NCBI GenBank assembly: GCA_910578035.1
Contig: CAJTOB010000053.1
Location: 1 to 21,194, forward strand
DNA from: an uncultured Muribaculaceae bacterium
GTDB taxonomy: Bacteria; Bacteroidota; Bacteroidia; Bacteroidales; Muribaculaceae
Direction: 5' to 3'
Length of the DNA: 21,194 nucleotides
The notes beneath the pieces are model-generated. The model was given only the letters and a program-made list of their open reading frames with translations, was not told where the DNA came from and did not search any database. Both the position numbers and the translations under genes were made by a program. Shown piece by piece: positions 13,805-21,194 of the stretch. Each line of letters begins with the position of its first letter. Within the stretch, counting starts at the first letter, position 1.

Positions 13805-16465
13805 TTATTTAAATCCTATTCTATGGTTTGGCGAATTCCGTGACTGACTCCTAGTATCCCTGCTTCCTTCGAGTTTACCGATTCGCATGATAATTGAAGT
13901 TTGACTTCTGCCCATCTTATTAGATATATATTTTATACTTTTTCCTTCATGATATAGTGTCAGAAGAAAATTATCAGCAGCACGAGACCAGCGTTTATTT
14001 GCATTAGGATATCTTTCATAATTATTTTCATTGATCATTTCCGGATTAAGGAATTCATTAACAAAAACAGAAGGCATTCTTTTGTCGTATAGAACAAACG
14101 TTTTAACTTTCGCGCGGGTAATGGCAACATAGAAAAGCCTACGTTCTTCTCCAAAGGGATATTGGTCTCCTTTTGTCAGAACATAGTTCAATACAGGGTC
14201 GTCGTTTACAAGGGAGGGGAAGCCATAAGTATCTTTATTGCATTGTAATATAATCACGTAATCAGATTCAAGTCCTTTGGATTTATGAGCGGTGAGGAAT
14301 TCTATTTTTCGATTGCCAATAAAGTAGAAGAAATGATTGCCTTCTCGTATAGATTTAAATTTAAATGAAAGATAGTAATCGTCAAAAGAATAGCGTCCTA
14401 TGAGGAATATAGTTTTGTCTAATGGTATAGAGTCCACTATTTGGCCAATAGTGTCGCAGTAGTTGCTTCTGTCGTAACTATGGAAGTATAAATCGGTGTT
14501 GCATAATGGATTAAAGGGCCGGATGCTTTTCTTTATTTGTGAATCGTTTTTCTGAATGAATTTTGACGATAGACTGACTAAAGGTTCACCGAATCTATAT
14601 GTCGTTTCTATTTTGTTTATTTCCGTGGAGCCGAAAAAGTCTGAAAATTGGTTGAAAAGAGCCATATCGCTTCCTGAGAATCGGTATATGGATTGCCAAT
14701 CGTCACCAACGCAATAAAGTTTGGTTTTGCTGGAACGCAATGCTTGTAGAAATTTGTAGCGGTCAACAGATATGTCCTGAAATTCATCGACTATTATGTA
14801 TTCATATTCGACAGGATTTGTAGAACGACAGATTTCTGTGGCTTTAAGGATTGCATCTGTAAAATCAATCAGGCCTTTATTTTTAAGATCTTCATTGTAG
14901 CGCTCATAGATTGGGAGGAAAATATTATTAATTATAAATGAACTTCTTTCGTCTCCGTTTTTCTTTGTTTGGCGCAATATCTCAATACTTGATTTACAGC
15001 TTGATTTCATTAAATTGGCAAATGTCGCTATAAGTCTGATAAAAGCCTTTTCCTGTTTGCTTTTAGGAGGAAGAACCATTTCAAATAGTTCCGCAGAAGT
15101 TTTTTCTGTGACTGCTATACCGGCGTTTTCCAATAAGCTTTTTATTTTTTTACGAATATCAGAGTAATGAAAATCAGCACTTGAGGTTGTCAATAATTTT
15201 GTGCCGAATTTACTGTGGGCGGCTATTTTCCATGTTATTCCATCGTTGTAAGTTCTGTTGGCTTCTTCATAAGAGATGCCTTTTTCTTCTGCAAACCATA
15301 AGGGCACGAGTCCATGTTCGTCTACTCCGAAATGCTCTAGATAGGCGCGTTTGGTCGAGCCACCTTCGTCATAATAAATTGAGAAATCAGGCTTATATTG
15401 AGAATGAGTTCCATCTGCTAATGAAACTTCGTAAGGCTCTTCATATCGAAACTTTATGCCTAATGAAGATAAGGCAAAACATATTTTTAGTTCTTGTTCA
15501 CTTCGTACATAAATAGGATTTCCATCCATGTCGGGTAATAGAGCCTTATGACGTGCGCTTTTTAGTTCGGAAAGATTTTGTCGGCGTCTGTCTTTTCGTT
15601 GTTCCCATTCTGATACATTCAAGTTATAGTCAATGAAGTATTCAATGATATTTTGTCTGAACAAAATATCATTTAGTAATTTATGGTATATATCTACAAA
15701 CAAGGCGTCAGAATTGTCGCATATTGAGGGCTTTTGACCTGTCTTCTTACCGATTATGTCGATAGCTAATTTGTGGAATGTATAGCCTTTCAGTCCGTCT
15801 ATGCCCGTTCGTTCGGTGAGTTCTGTAGCAGCTTTATTGGTATAACTGATGAGAAGTATGTTTTCTGGGGCAACATGCTTGATATTAATAAGATATTTTA
15901 CCTTTCCAACAATAGAAGATGTTTTGCCACTGCCGGCACTGCTTATCACAAGACAATTATTTTCATGAGATACTATAGAGCGTCTCTGTTGTGAATCTAA
16001 CGGATATTTCAGGCATGAGTCAAAAAAATTTTTATTAGAGTCAAGTTCTGTCTGAACAATCTGACAGTTGTGACTTTCAATAATGTTGTTTAGGCTTTCG
16101 AAGTCTTGTGCAAAAGATACGATTTTTTCCAGTGGTTCTATATCTAGGTTTTCGGCTTCATCTAAAATATTGCGTATTTCGTTATATAAATCCGAGTATT
16201 GGTTAATAAAATCCTCTTTTTCTTTAAGGGTTATGTAACGTCCTGTAAAACTTTGCTTTAAGTCTGATTCTATACTGGTGAAAGCTGGTGCGTCTGGTTG
16301 TGCATTAGTAAATTGGTTGCTTTCTATTTTTTTGTAGTAAGGTGTTATTTCGGAAATTTTATTCTCTAATTCTTGTATGTTTCGTTTCTGCAACAATCTT
16401 TTTATTGCATAAATAGTATAGATTATTATGACAATACTTACAGCACATATGATTAATAAATACAT
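13805..16465 (-). CDS. Membrane-anchored UvrD/HelD-like helicase with nuclease-like insert
   Basis: An 886-residue SF1A DNA helicase. From the start at 16465: a membrane helix (residues 2-21) followed by a basic KRLLQKRN, then a probably coiled region to ~150. The motor motifs are all present: Walker A SSAGSGKT (175-182), TNKAATE, VDEFQD (559-564), GDDWQSIYR (587-595), TYRF, TAHKSKGLE (725-733) and FYVAITRAK (778-786). Between motifs Ia and II, residues ~320-380 resemble the PD-(D/E)XK-like segment of HelD-type proteins: SEQELKICFALSSLGI, YKPDF (D360), YLEHFG (E377). Residues ~823-865 look like a helix-turn-helix (KRWSRAADNFLL, MGRSQTSIIMRI). The ATG at 16519 lies between the promoter boxes, so I prefer 16465. 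The gene is much AT-richer than its neighbours and lies between direct repeats. A defence or repair role is inferred, not shown. Confidence 0.85.
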   Translation of the reverse strand: MYLLIICAVSIVIIIYTIYAIKRLLQKRNIQELENKISEITPYYKKIESNQFTNAQPDAPAFTSIESDLKQSFTGRYITLKEKEDFINQYSDLYNEIRNILDEAENLDIEPLEKIVSFAQDFESLNNIIESHNCQIVQTELDSNKNFFDSCLKYPLDSQQRRSIVSHENNCLVISSAGSGKTSSIVGKVKYLINIKHVAPENILLISYTNKAATELTERTGIDGLKGYTFHKLAIDIIGKKTGQKPSICDNSDALFVDIYHKLLNDILFRQNIIEYFIDYNLNVSEWEQRKDRRRQNLSELKSARHKALLPDMDGNPIYVRSEQELKICFALSSLGIKFRYEEPYEVSLADGTHSQYKPDFSIYYDEGGSTKRAYLEHFGVDEHGLVPLWFAEEKGISYEEANRTYNDGITWKIAAHSKFGTKLLTTSSADFHYSDIRKKIKSLLENAGIAVTEKTSAELFEMVLPPKSKQEKAFIRLIATFANLMKSSCKSSIEILRQTKKNGDERSSFIINNIFLPIYERYNEDLKNKGLIDFTDAILKATEICRSTNPVEYEYIIVDEFQDISVDRYKFLQALRSSKTKLYCVGDDWQSIYRFSGSDMALFNQFSDFFGSTEINKIETTYRFGEPLVSLSSKFIQKNDSQIKKSIRPFNPLCNTDLYFHSYDRSNYCDTIGQIVDSIPLDKTIFLIGRYSFDDYYLSFKFKSIREGNHFFYFIGNRKIEFLTAHKSKGLESDYVIILQCNKDTYGFPSLVNDDPVLNYVLTKGDQYPFGEERRLFYVAITRAKVKTFVLYDKRMPSVFVNEFLNPEMINENNYERYPNANKRWSRAADNFLLTLYHEGKSIKYISNKMGRSQTSIIMRIGKLEGSRDTRSQSRNSPNHRIGFK

Positions 16466-16500
16466 ATTTAATAGACTAAAAGAGTAAAAATACCAGATTG

Positions 16501-16531
16501 CAAAAGTAGTGATAATCATTGAGAAATCAAC
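16501..16531 (-). promoter_or_regulatory. Bacteroidales promoter of the helicase gene
   Basis: On the minus strand GTTG (16531-16528, 3 of 4 to TTTG) is separated by exactly 19 bases from TACTTTTG (16508-16501), which fits TAnnTTTG. Both elements and the spacing agree with the Bacteroidales consensus, the best full promoter in the window. Transcription would start near 16494, downstream of the ATG at 16519, so translation should start at the ATG at 16465. Confidence 0.6.
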
Positions 16532-16553
16532 TGTGTGATATACACCATTTTGA

Positions 16554-16597
16554 TAATAAAAGTGCTCGAATGATTAATCACTCGAGCACTTTTATTA
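16554..16597 (-). terminator. Stem-loop terminator of htpG
   Basis: Perfect 16-base inverted repeats (16554-16569 and 16582-16597) enclose a 12-base loop that itself contains the 10-base palindrome TGATTAATCA (16571-16580). On the minus strand the stem ends in CACTTTTATTA, giving a T-rich 3' side. It begins 15 bases after the htpG stop and separates htpG from the helicase promoter. The stem is symmetric enough to work in either direction. Confidence 0.8.
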
Positions 16598-16604
16598 GTG
16601 TTGG

Positions 16605-16642
16605 ATTGCGGATTATTTGAGGAGGTCGATGGAGCGGGCGAT
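16605..16642 (-). repeat. Right copy of the 38-base direct repeat, within the htpG 3' end
   Basis: It covers the last codons of htpG (IARSIDLLK), the TAA stop and 8 following bases. It matches the relic at 13699-13736 in the same orientation at 33 of 38 positions. Between the copies lie the AT-rich helicase gene and the htpG terminator, and no recombinase gene. See the left copy for interpretation. Confidence 0.7.
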
Positions 16643-18658
16643 GAAGTCGCTGAGGTGGCGGCCTTTGAGGAGGCCGTTGGCGAGGAGGGCGAGATCAACA
16701 AGCTGGTTGACTTTGGGCGCGCCGGCAGCGTATGCGTCAATGGCGTTATATTGTTCTGTGCGTGCTTCGCCTACGGCTTTTTCGAGGTCTTCTACTTTCT
16801 GCTTGGCTTCGGGCGACATTGGCTGATCGCCGGCAGAGTTGCGTACTGCATTGATGGCTTCGTTGTCCGAGTCGATTTTTTCGGCGAGGGGTTTGACTTT
16901 GGCTTCGAGAGCTTCGTCGGCTTTGGCTGTTATTTCTTTTACCAGAGGGTGCTCGGTGTTGACTACGAGTGTGTAGCTGTCGGGCAGTTCGCCGTAGAAG
17001 TTCATGCCGGGTTGCATGGCTGCCATTTCTTTCATGCGGCGCATGTACTCGTTCTGGGTGAGAACAACGGGTTCGCCGTTTTCACCAAGGGCTTCGAACT
17101 GTACCACAAAGCTGGTCTTCTCGACTTTGCGAGTGCCGTTTTCGAAGAGGCGCGAGAGGATTGTGCGCTCTACGGGTGTGAGTTCGGCGACTTTACGGTC
17201 TGATTTGCGGATAAGATTGTCGACCACGTCAGAGTCTACGCGGACGAGCGAGGTGTTCTCGAGTTTGTGTTCGAGCAGGCCTACGAAGTGATTGTCGAGC
17301 TGCCCGTCGAGCAGGAGTACGTTGTAACCCTTGTCGTTAGCTGCCTTGATATAGTTGTACTGGGCTGTGGCGTCGGTAGCGTAGAGATATACAATCTTTC
17401 CTTCAGCGTCGGTCTGATTGGCTTCTACGAGGGTCTTATATTCTTCGAGAGTGTAGTAGCGGCCTTCGGTGTCTTTGAGCAGCATAAACTTGAGGGCGGC
17501 GTCGCAGAACTTCTCGTCGGTGAGCATGCCGTAGACGATGAAGATGCGGATATCATCCCATTTTTTCTCGAAGTCGGCGCGGTCGGCCTTGAAGAGTTCG
17601 TCGAGGCGCGAGGCCACTTTCTTGGTTATGTAACCGGATATCTTCTTTACAGCGGTATCAGCTTGAAGATATGAGCGCGACACGTTGAGGGGGATATCCG
17701 GAGAGTCAATCACACCCTGGAGCAACTGCATGAATTCGGGCACAACGCCTTCTACCGAGTCGGTGACAAACACCTGGTTGCAGTAAAGCTGAATACGGTT
17801 GCGGTTTATGTCGAAATTGTTCTTGATTTTGGGGAAGAACAGAATGCCGGTGAGATTGAAGGGGTAGTCAACGTTGAGATGAATCCAGAACAAGGGCTCG
17901 TCCTGTCCGGGATATAATTCCTGATAGAACTTGCGGTAGTCTTCGTCGGTGAGTTCAGATGGCTTCTTCATCCACTGGGGCTCAGTGTTGTTCACAATGA
18001 GGTCGCGGTCGGTGTCGACCCATTTACCGTCTTTATATTCCTGCTCTTTACCCGAAATTACAGGCACGGGGAGGAAGCGGCAGTATTTGCGCAGCAGCAT
18101 GTCGACGCGCTGCTGTTCGAGGAATTCCTTGCTTTCGTCGTCGATATAGAGAATGATATCGGTTCCGCGTTCGGTGCGGTCGCCCTTTCCCATGCTGTAT
18201 TCGGGCGAGCCGTCGCATTCCCAGCGCACTGCTTCGGCGCCATCCTGCCAAGAAAGGGTGTTGATTACCACTTTTTTGGCAACCATGAACGCCGAGTAGA
18301 ATCCGAGGCCAAAGTGGCCGATGATGCTGGCTGCGGTGTCTTTATATTTGTTGAGGAATTCTTCTGCGCCGGAGAAGGCAATCTGGTTGATATACTTCTC
18401 TACATCTTCAGCTGTCATGCCGATACCGCGGTCGCTCACGGTGAGAGTGCCGGCCTCTTTGTCTATGGACACTCTCACGTCGAGAGAGCCAAGTTCGCCC
18501 TTGAATTCGCCGAACGACGAGAGGGCGCGTATTTTCTGGGTTGCGTCGACAGCGTTCGACACCAGTTCGCGAAGAAAAATTTCGTGGTCGCTATAGAGAA
18601 ATTTCTTGATAACCGGGAATATATTCTCGGTTGTTACTCCGATTGTTCCTTTTTGCAT
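16613..18658 (-). CDS. htpG: Molecular chaperone HtpG (Hsp90 family)
   Basis: A 681-residue cytosolic Hsp90 ATPase that remodels client proteins. The N-terminal GHKL ATP site shows all signatures: ELVSNAVDA (E31, N35), SDRGIGM (75-81, nucleotide-contacting D76) and the lid-proximal GHFGLGFYSAFMV (114-126). The middle domain carries the phosphate-contacting region around NVSRSYLQ, and the C-terminal dimerisation domain ends LSDFIARSIDLLK. Length is in the range usual for Bacteroidota HtpG. It is monocistronic, with a stem-loop after its stop. No CIRCE-like inverted repeat and no exact TAnnTTTG box was seen in the ~80 bases upstream, so its heat-shock control is not readable here. Its last nine codons are duplicated as a relic 2.9 kb away. 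Confidence 0.98.
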   Translation of the reverse strand: MQKGTIGVTTENIFPVIKKFLYSDHEIFLRELVSNAVDATQKIRALSSFGEFKGELGSLDVRVSIDKEAGTLTVSDRGIGMTAEDVEKYINQIAFSGAEEFLNKYKDTAASIIGHFGLGFYSAFMVAKKVVINTLSWQDGAEAVRWECDGSPEYSMGKGDRTERGTDIILYIDDESKEFLEQQRVDMLLRKYCRFLPVPVISGKEQEYKDGKWVDTDRDLIVNNTEPQWMKKPSELTDEDYRKFYQELYPGQDEPLFWIHLNVDYPFNLTGILFFPKIKNNFDINRNRIQLYCNQVFVTDSVEGVVPEFMQLLQGVIDSPDIPLNVSRSYLQADTAVKKISGYITKKVASRLDELFKADRADFEKKWDDIRIFIVYGMLTDEKFCDAALKFMLLKDTEGRYYTLEEYKTLVEANQTDAEGKIVYLYATDATAQYNYIKAANDKGYNVLLLDGQLDNHFVGLLEHKLENTSLVRVDSDVVDNLIRKSDRKVAELTPVERTILSRLFENGTRKVEKTSFVVQFEALGENGEPVVLTQNEYMRRMKEMAAMQPGMNFYGELPDSYTLVVNTEHPLVKEITAKADEALEAKVKPLAEKIDSDNEAINAVRNSAGDQPMSPEAKQKVEDLEKAVGEARTEQYNAIDAYAAGAPKVNQLVDLALLANGLLKGRHLSDFIARSIDLLK

Positions 18659-18894
18659 ATGTAGTGTGTATTATATTTTCAACTGGAATAACAATCTACA
18701 AAAACAATGCCAACACAAAAAACTGCCATTCTGACATTATTTAACGTTCACTAACCGAAAAAGCCATGCGCACGCACACACCGTCATACCCAAATTGAAA
18801 AACTCGGAGTTTTCGAGACTTGGCGCGAAAGAGGGTGATTTCACGTATGTTATTAAACAACCTCTAAGATTATAGTTTTTTTGAGGGTGGGGGG

Positions 18895-18923
18895 CTGTAA
18901 TACAGCGGAAAGTGCTATCTTTG
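18895..18923 (+). promoter_or_regulatory. -7 box and small inverted repeat upstream of the S24/S26-ABC unit
   Basis: TATCTTTG (18916-18923) matches TAnnTTTG. CTGTA-A-TACAG (18895-18905) is a perfect 5-base inverted repeat 10 bases upstream that could be an operator. No -33 TTTG is correctly spaced. With a transcript start near 18930, the ATG at 18933 is the first usable start. The rest of the 18659-18932 gap holds no convincing gene, only ORFs of 10-15 codons. Confidence 0.45.
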
Positions 18924-18932
18924 TACATGCTT

Positions 18933-19427
18933 ATGCCGCAATATATTCTGACGGAGGCCGGAGGCGCTCTCTCGGGTAATACTTCTTCTGCTGCCATGAG
19001 GTGGTTTGAGGAGGTGAGAGGTCGTGCTGCGTGCGGAGGTGCTGTCGAATTTACTCCGCAGGGTTTCAGCATGTGGCCGGCGTTGCGGCCGGGTGTCGAT
19101 ACGGTGCGTGTGCAGCGCGCCGATGCTTATCGGGTTTCGGATATCGTGCTTGCGTCGTGTTCGGAGCCTCGCGGAATTTTTCTGCATCGTGTTGCGGGTG
19201 TGCGGCAGGACGGGCTCGTGCTGATGGGCGACTCGAATCTCTATCAGACCGAATTTTGCCGCTATGAGGATATTGCGGGTAAGGTTGTGGGGCTTCGTCG
19301 CGGCGGTCGCGAGTTGTCGGGCTCTTTTTCGTGGCGCGTGCTTGCGGCTGTTCAGCGTCTGCCGGGCTGTTTTCGGCGTCTGTGTGTGCGCTTATGTACA
19401 ATGTCGATAAGAAAGCGTAGACGATGA
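18933..19427 (+). CDS. S24/S26 (signal-peptidase-like) family protein
   Basis: A 164-residue protein with the SF-clan serine peptidase fold. FTPQGFSMWPALRPGDTV-like sequence (residues 40-59) carries the nucleophile S46, and FLHRVAGV (83-90) puts H85 where leader peptidase LepB has its lysine, as in Ser-His signal peptidases of the SipW/Sec11 type. VLMGDSN (97-102) follows. The N-terminal membrane anchor usual for signal peptidases is missing. The C-terminus is moderately hydrophobic and ends in a basic tail (IRKKRRR-like), so membrane attachment would be peripheral. Start: GTG/ATG codons at 18912 and 18927 lie in or directly after the -7 box; 18933 is preferred, 18996 possible. It overlaps the ABC gene as ATGA, implying joint function, perhaps processing an exported peptide. 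That role is inference. Confidence 0.78.
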   Translation: MPQYILTEAGGALSGNTSSAAMRWFEEVRGRAACGGAVEFTPQGFSMWPALRPGVDTVRVQRADAYRVSDIVLASCSEPRGIFLHRVAGVRQDGLVLMGDSNLYQTEFCRYEDIAGKVVGLRRGGRELSGSFSWRVLAAVQRLPGCFRRLCVRLCTMSIRKRRR

Positions 19428-21067
19428 ACGGTAAGATTTTTAGGCCTTTATACCGCATATGGCAGGAGTCGTCGGGCTCGCGGCTGCTGATGGTTTCGAC
19501 GGCTTTGGCGGGTTGTGTAGCCACATGTGCGTCGCTCGCTTTTGTGTGGGTTACCAAAAAAATTGTCGATTGTGCCGTGGGGCCTGCGCATGATATTCCG
19601 CTTGATGTCGTAGGTTTGCTGATTGGCTGTCTTTTGTTGCAGCTGGTTGTTCCGGCTGTGAGGAAACGGCTTGAGACCAAGGCTTATACCACTTATACGG
19701 CGACCATGCGCAGCCGTCTGCTCAGCCATCTGCTGGGTGAGCGCTGGAGCGGCAAGGGAGGCATGCGCGCCGGCGATGCCATAAGCCGTATGAACGAGGA
19801 CGTTGCGACAGTGGCGTCGCTGACGTGTTCGACGGTTCCGGGCTTGCTGTCGGTAGGGCTTCAGCTTGTGGGCGCTTTTATTTTTCTGGCCTTTCTGGAT
19901 CTCAGGCTTGCCGCCGCTATTGTTGTGATAATGCCTGCGGCTCTGATTGCTAGCAAGATATATCTCGGGCGCACACGCCGTCTTACCCGTGAGATAAGGG
20001 AGGGCGAGGGGGCGCTGCAGTCGTTTCTGCAGGAGAGTCTGCGGCATCGCACTCTTCTGTCGACACTTATGGGGGAAGAGCGGCGCACTGCCGAGTATGG
20101 GTCGCAGCAGGCTGCGCTCATCAGGAAGATAGTGAAACGGTCTGATATATCGATTTATTCGAATTCAGCCGTCGCGGCCGGGTTTATGGCCGGATATACG
20201 GTGGCTTTTCTGTGGAGTGCCTTCGGGCTTGCGTCGGGGGCGGTGTCATTCGGAGTGATGACGGCGCTTCTGCAGCTTGTGGCTCAGGTGCAGCGCCCGG
20301 TGGTGGATTTTTCTCGCCGCATACCGGCGTTTGTCAATGCTTCTGTGGCGATAGAGCGTATAGACGGCATTCTCGGCAGTCCTCTCGAAGACCGCTCGGG
20401 AGCGTCTTTGCGCGCTAAGTCGGCTCCGGGTCTGAGGTTTTCTGATGTTTGCTTTACATATCCCGACGGCGACCGGGAGATTATCTGCCGGCTGAGTCAC
20501 GATTTCCGGCCCGGCTCCATAACATGTATAACGGGGGCTACGGGGGCCGGGAAGAGTACTCTTCTGAGAATAATGCTTGGTCTGGTGGAGCCGACATCGG
20601 GCTATGCCGAAATGTATAACAGCGAAGGCGAAAAACGGCTGGTTTCGCCGGGTTTGAGGACGGATATAGTGTATGTTCCTCAGGGAAATAGCCTTATGTG
20701 CGGCACGGTGCGCGATAATCTTCTTCTTGCCGCTCCCGAAGCGTCGGACGGGGAGCTGCGCGAGGTTCTGCACGCTGCGGCGGCCGATTTTGTATTTGAA
20801 CTGCCCGACGGGCTCGACACGAAGTGTTCGGAAGGCGGAGGCGGCTTCAGCGAGGGGCAGGCGCAGAGGATTGCTATAGCCCGGGGGCTGCTCAAGAAGG
20901 GGGGCCTCGTTCTGCTCGACGAGCCGACATCGGCGCTCGATATCGAGACAGAAGAGATTCTTCTTACTTCGCTTGCAGACAGGCTAAAAGGTAGATGCAC
21001 CGTGATAATGGTGACGCATCGCAAGGCTGCACTCGGATTTTGCACAGATATACTTGACCTTACATAA
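19424..21067 (+). CDS. ABC exporter, fused membrane and ATPase domains
   Basis: A 547-residue half-transporter. The N-terminal membrane domain (to ~320) shows hydrophobic segments near 22-44, 62-78, 138-158, 162-180, 247-268 and 275-290. The ATPase domain has Walker A GATGAGKST (371-379), Q-loop Q420 (YVPQGNSLMCGTVRDNL), signature FSEGQ (475-479) where LSGGQ is usual, Walker B LVLLDE (495-500), D-loop SALD and H-loop H532. There is no N-terminal C39 peptidase domain, so any leader processing would need a separate protein, and the coupled S24/S26-like gene may supply it. It should act as a homodimer in the inner membrane exporting a peptide or lipid-like substrate. The substrate is not evident, and no precursor-peptide gene was found. 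A terminator follows directly. Confidence 0.88.
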   Translation: MNGKIFRPLYRIWQESSGSRLLMVSTALAGCVATCASLAFVWVTKKIVDCAVGPAHDIPLDVVGLLIGCLLLQLVVPAVRKRLETKAYTTYTATMRSRLLSHLLGERWSGKGGMRAGDAISRMNEDVATVASLTCSTVPGLLSVGLQLVGAFIFLAFLDLRLAAAIVVIMPAALIASKIYLGRTRRLTREIREGEGALQSFLQESLRHRTLLSTLMGEERRTAEYGSQQAALIRKIVKRSDISIYSNSAVAAGFMAGYTVAFLWSAFGLASGAVSFGVMTALLQLVAQVQRPVVDFSRRIPAFVNASVAIERIDGILGSPLEDRSGASLRAKSAPGLRFSDVCFTYPDGDREIICRLSHDFRPGSITCITGATGAGKSTLLRIMLGLVEPTSGYAEMYNSEGEKRLVSPGLRTDIVYVPQGNSLMCGTVRDNLLLAAPEASDGELREVLHAAAADFVFELPDGLDTKCSEGGGGFSEGQAQRIAIARGLLKKGGLVLLDEPTSALDIETEEILLTSLADRLKGRCTVIMVTHRKAALGFCTDILDLT

Positions 21068-21092
21068 CGATATAGTAGACAAAGGCATATGA

Positions 21093-21138
21093 CAGGCCCG
21101 GTTTTCTCTCGAAGAAAGCCGGGCCTGATATTTTTTTA
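21093..21138 (+). terminator. Intrinsic terminator of the S24/S26-ABC unit
   Basis: The perfect GC-rich 9-base stem (21093-21101 with 21119-21127) is extended internally by TTTC/GAAA-type pairing and followed by ATATTTTTTTA. It begins 25 bases after the ABC stop codon. This is the clearest intrinsic terminator in the window and closes the two-gene unit. The last ~55 bases of the window hold nothing I can call. Confidence 0.88.
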
Positions 21139-21194
21139 TTATTACTGTCCGCTAAACCATAAAAAGTCGAGTCCAACTTCTTGAAATGTAGAAG

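Noticed and set aside
18659..18740. CIRCE or other heat-shock operator upstream of htpG
   Set aside because: No TTAGCACTC-type inverted repeat or other convincing symmetric element was found in this stretch.
18707..18796. Very short ORFs (10-15 codons) as possible precursor peptides for the ABC exporter
   Set aside because: They have no leader motif such as a double glycine, and no promoter or ribosome-binding context.
18737..19072. 111-codon minus-strand frame upstream of and overlapping the S24/S26 gene
   Set aside because: It overlaps the promoter element and coding start of the better supported plus-strand gene, and its composition does not look like protein coding.
1..21194. CRISPR array, tRNA, rRNA or insertion sequence
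   Set aside because: No regularly spaced identical repeats, no tRNA- or rRNA-like sequence and no transposase frame were seen on either strand.

Overview
The window reads as chromosomal DNA of a member of the Bacteroidales. A gut lineage such as Muribaculaceae is plausible, but that finer placement is inference. The evidence is a DPP5-type S9 peptidase, a Bacteroidota putative porin, DUF6155 and TapB-like proteins, a Big_5 lipoprotein, and repeated upstream matches to the Bacteroidales -7 promoter element TAnnTTTG. Most of the window is GC-rich housekeeping and envelope sequence. One gene, the helicase at 13805-16465, is clearly AT-rich by comparison.

Layout. (1) 53-3553, minus strand: dipeptidyl peptidase 5 homologue, DUF6155 protein and secreted TapB-like protein, in one tight unit that ends at a strong stem-loop. 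(2) 3561-6765, minus strand: two paralogous YtxH-like small membrane proteins, a holin-superfamily (YqjE-like) membrane protein, a 93-residue conserved-looking protein, a periplasmic histidine acid phosphatase and a GT25 glycosyltransferase. Overlaps or gaps of a few bases link the last four. (3) 6816-8422, minus strand: a HtrA/DegP-type periplasmic protease with its own promoter and terminator. (4) 8504-11557, minus strand: polyprenyl diphosphate synthase followed by a Big_5 lipoprotein. (5) 11666-13691, plus strand: a putative porin. (6) 13699-16642: an AT-rich UvrD/HelD-like helicase gene lying between two imperfect 38-base direct repeats (33/38 identical). One repeat is the 3' end of htpG. 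(7) 16554-18658, minus strand: htpG and its terminator. (8) 18916-21138, plus strand: an S24/S26 peptidase-like protein overlapping an ABC exporter gene, closed by a strong terminator.

Most genes serve the cell envelope: periplasmic proteolysis and dephosphorylation, outer-membrane transport, lipid carrier or quinone side-chain synthesis, and export. The most noteworthy locus is the helicase. Its product combines an N-terminal membrane anchor, a SF1A motor, an embedded PD-(D/E)XK-like segment and a C-terminal helix-turn-helix-like segment. Its flanks suggest it was inserted at the 3' end of htpG, leaving a relic of the original htpG tail beside the porin gene. A DNA-defence or DNA-processing role is possible but is inference.
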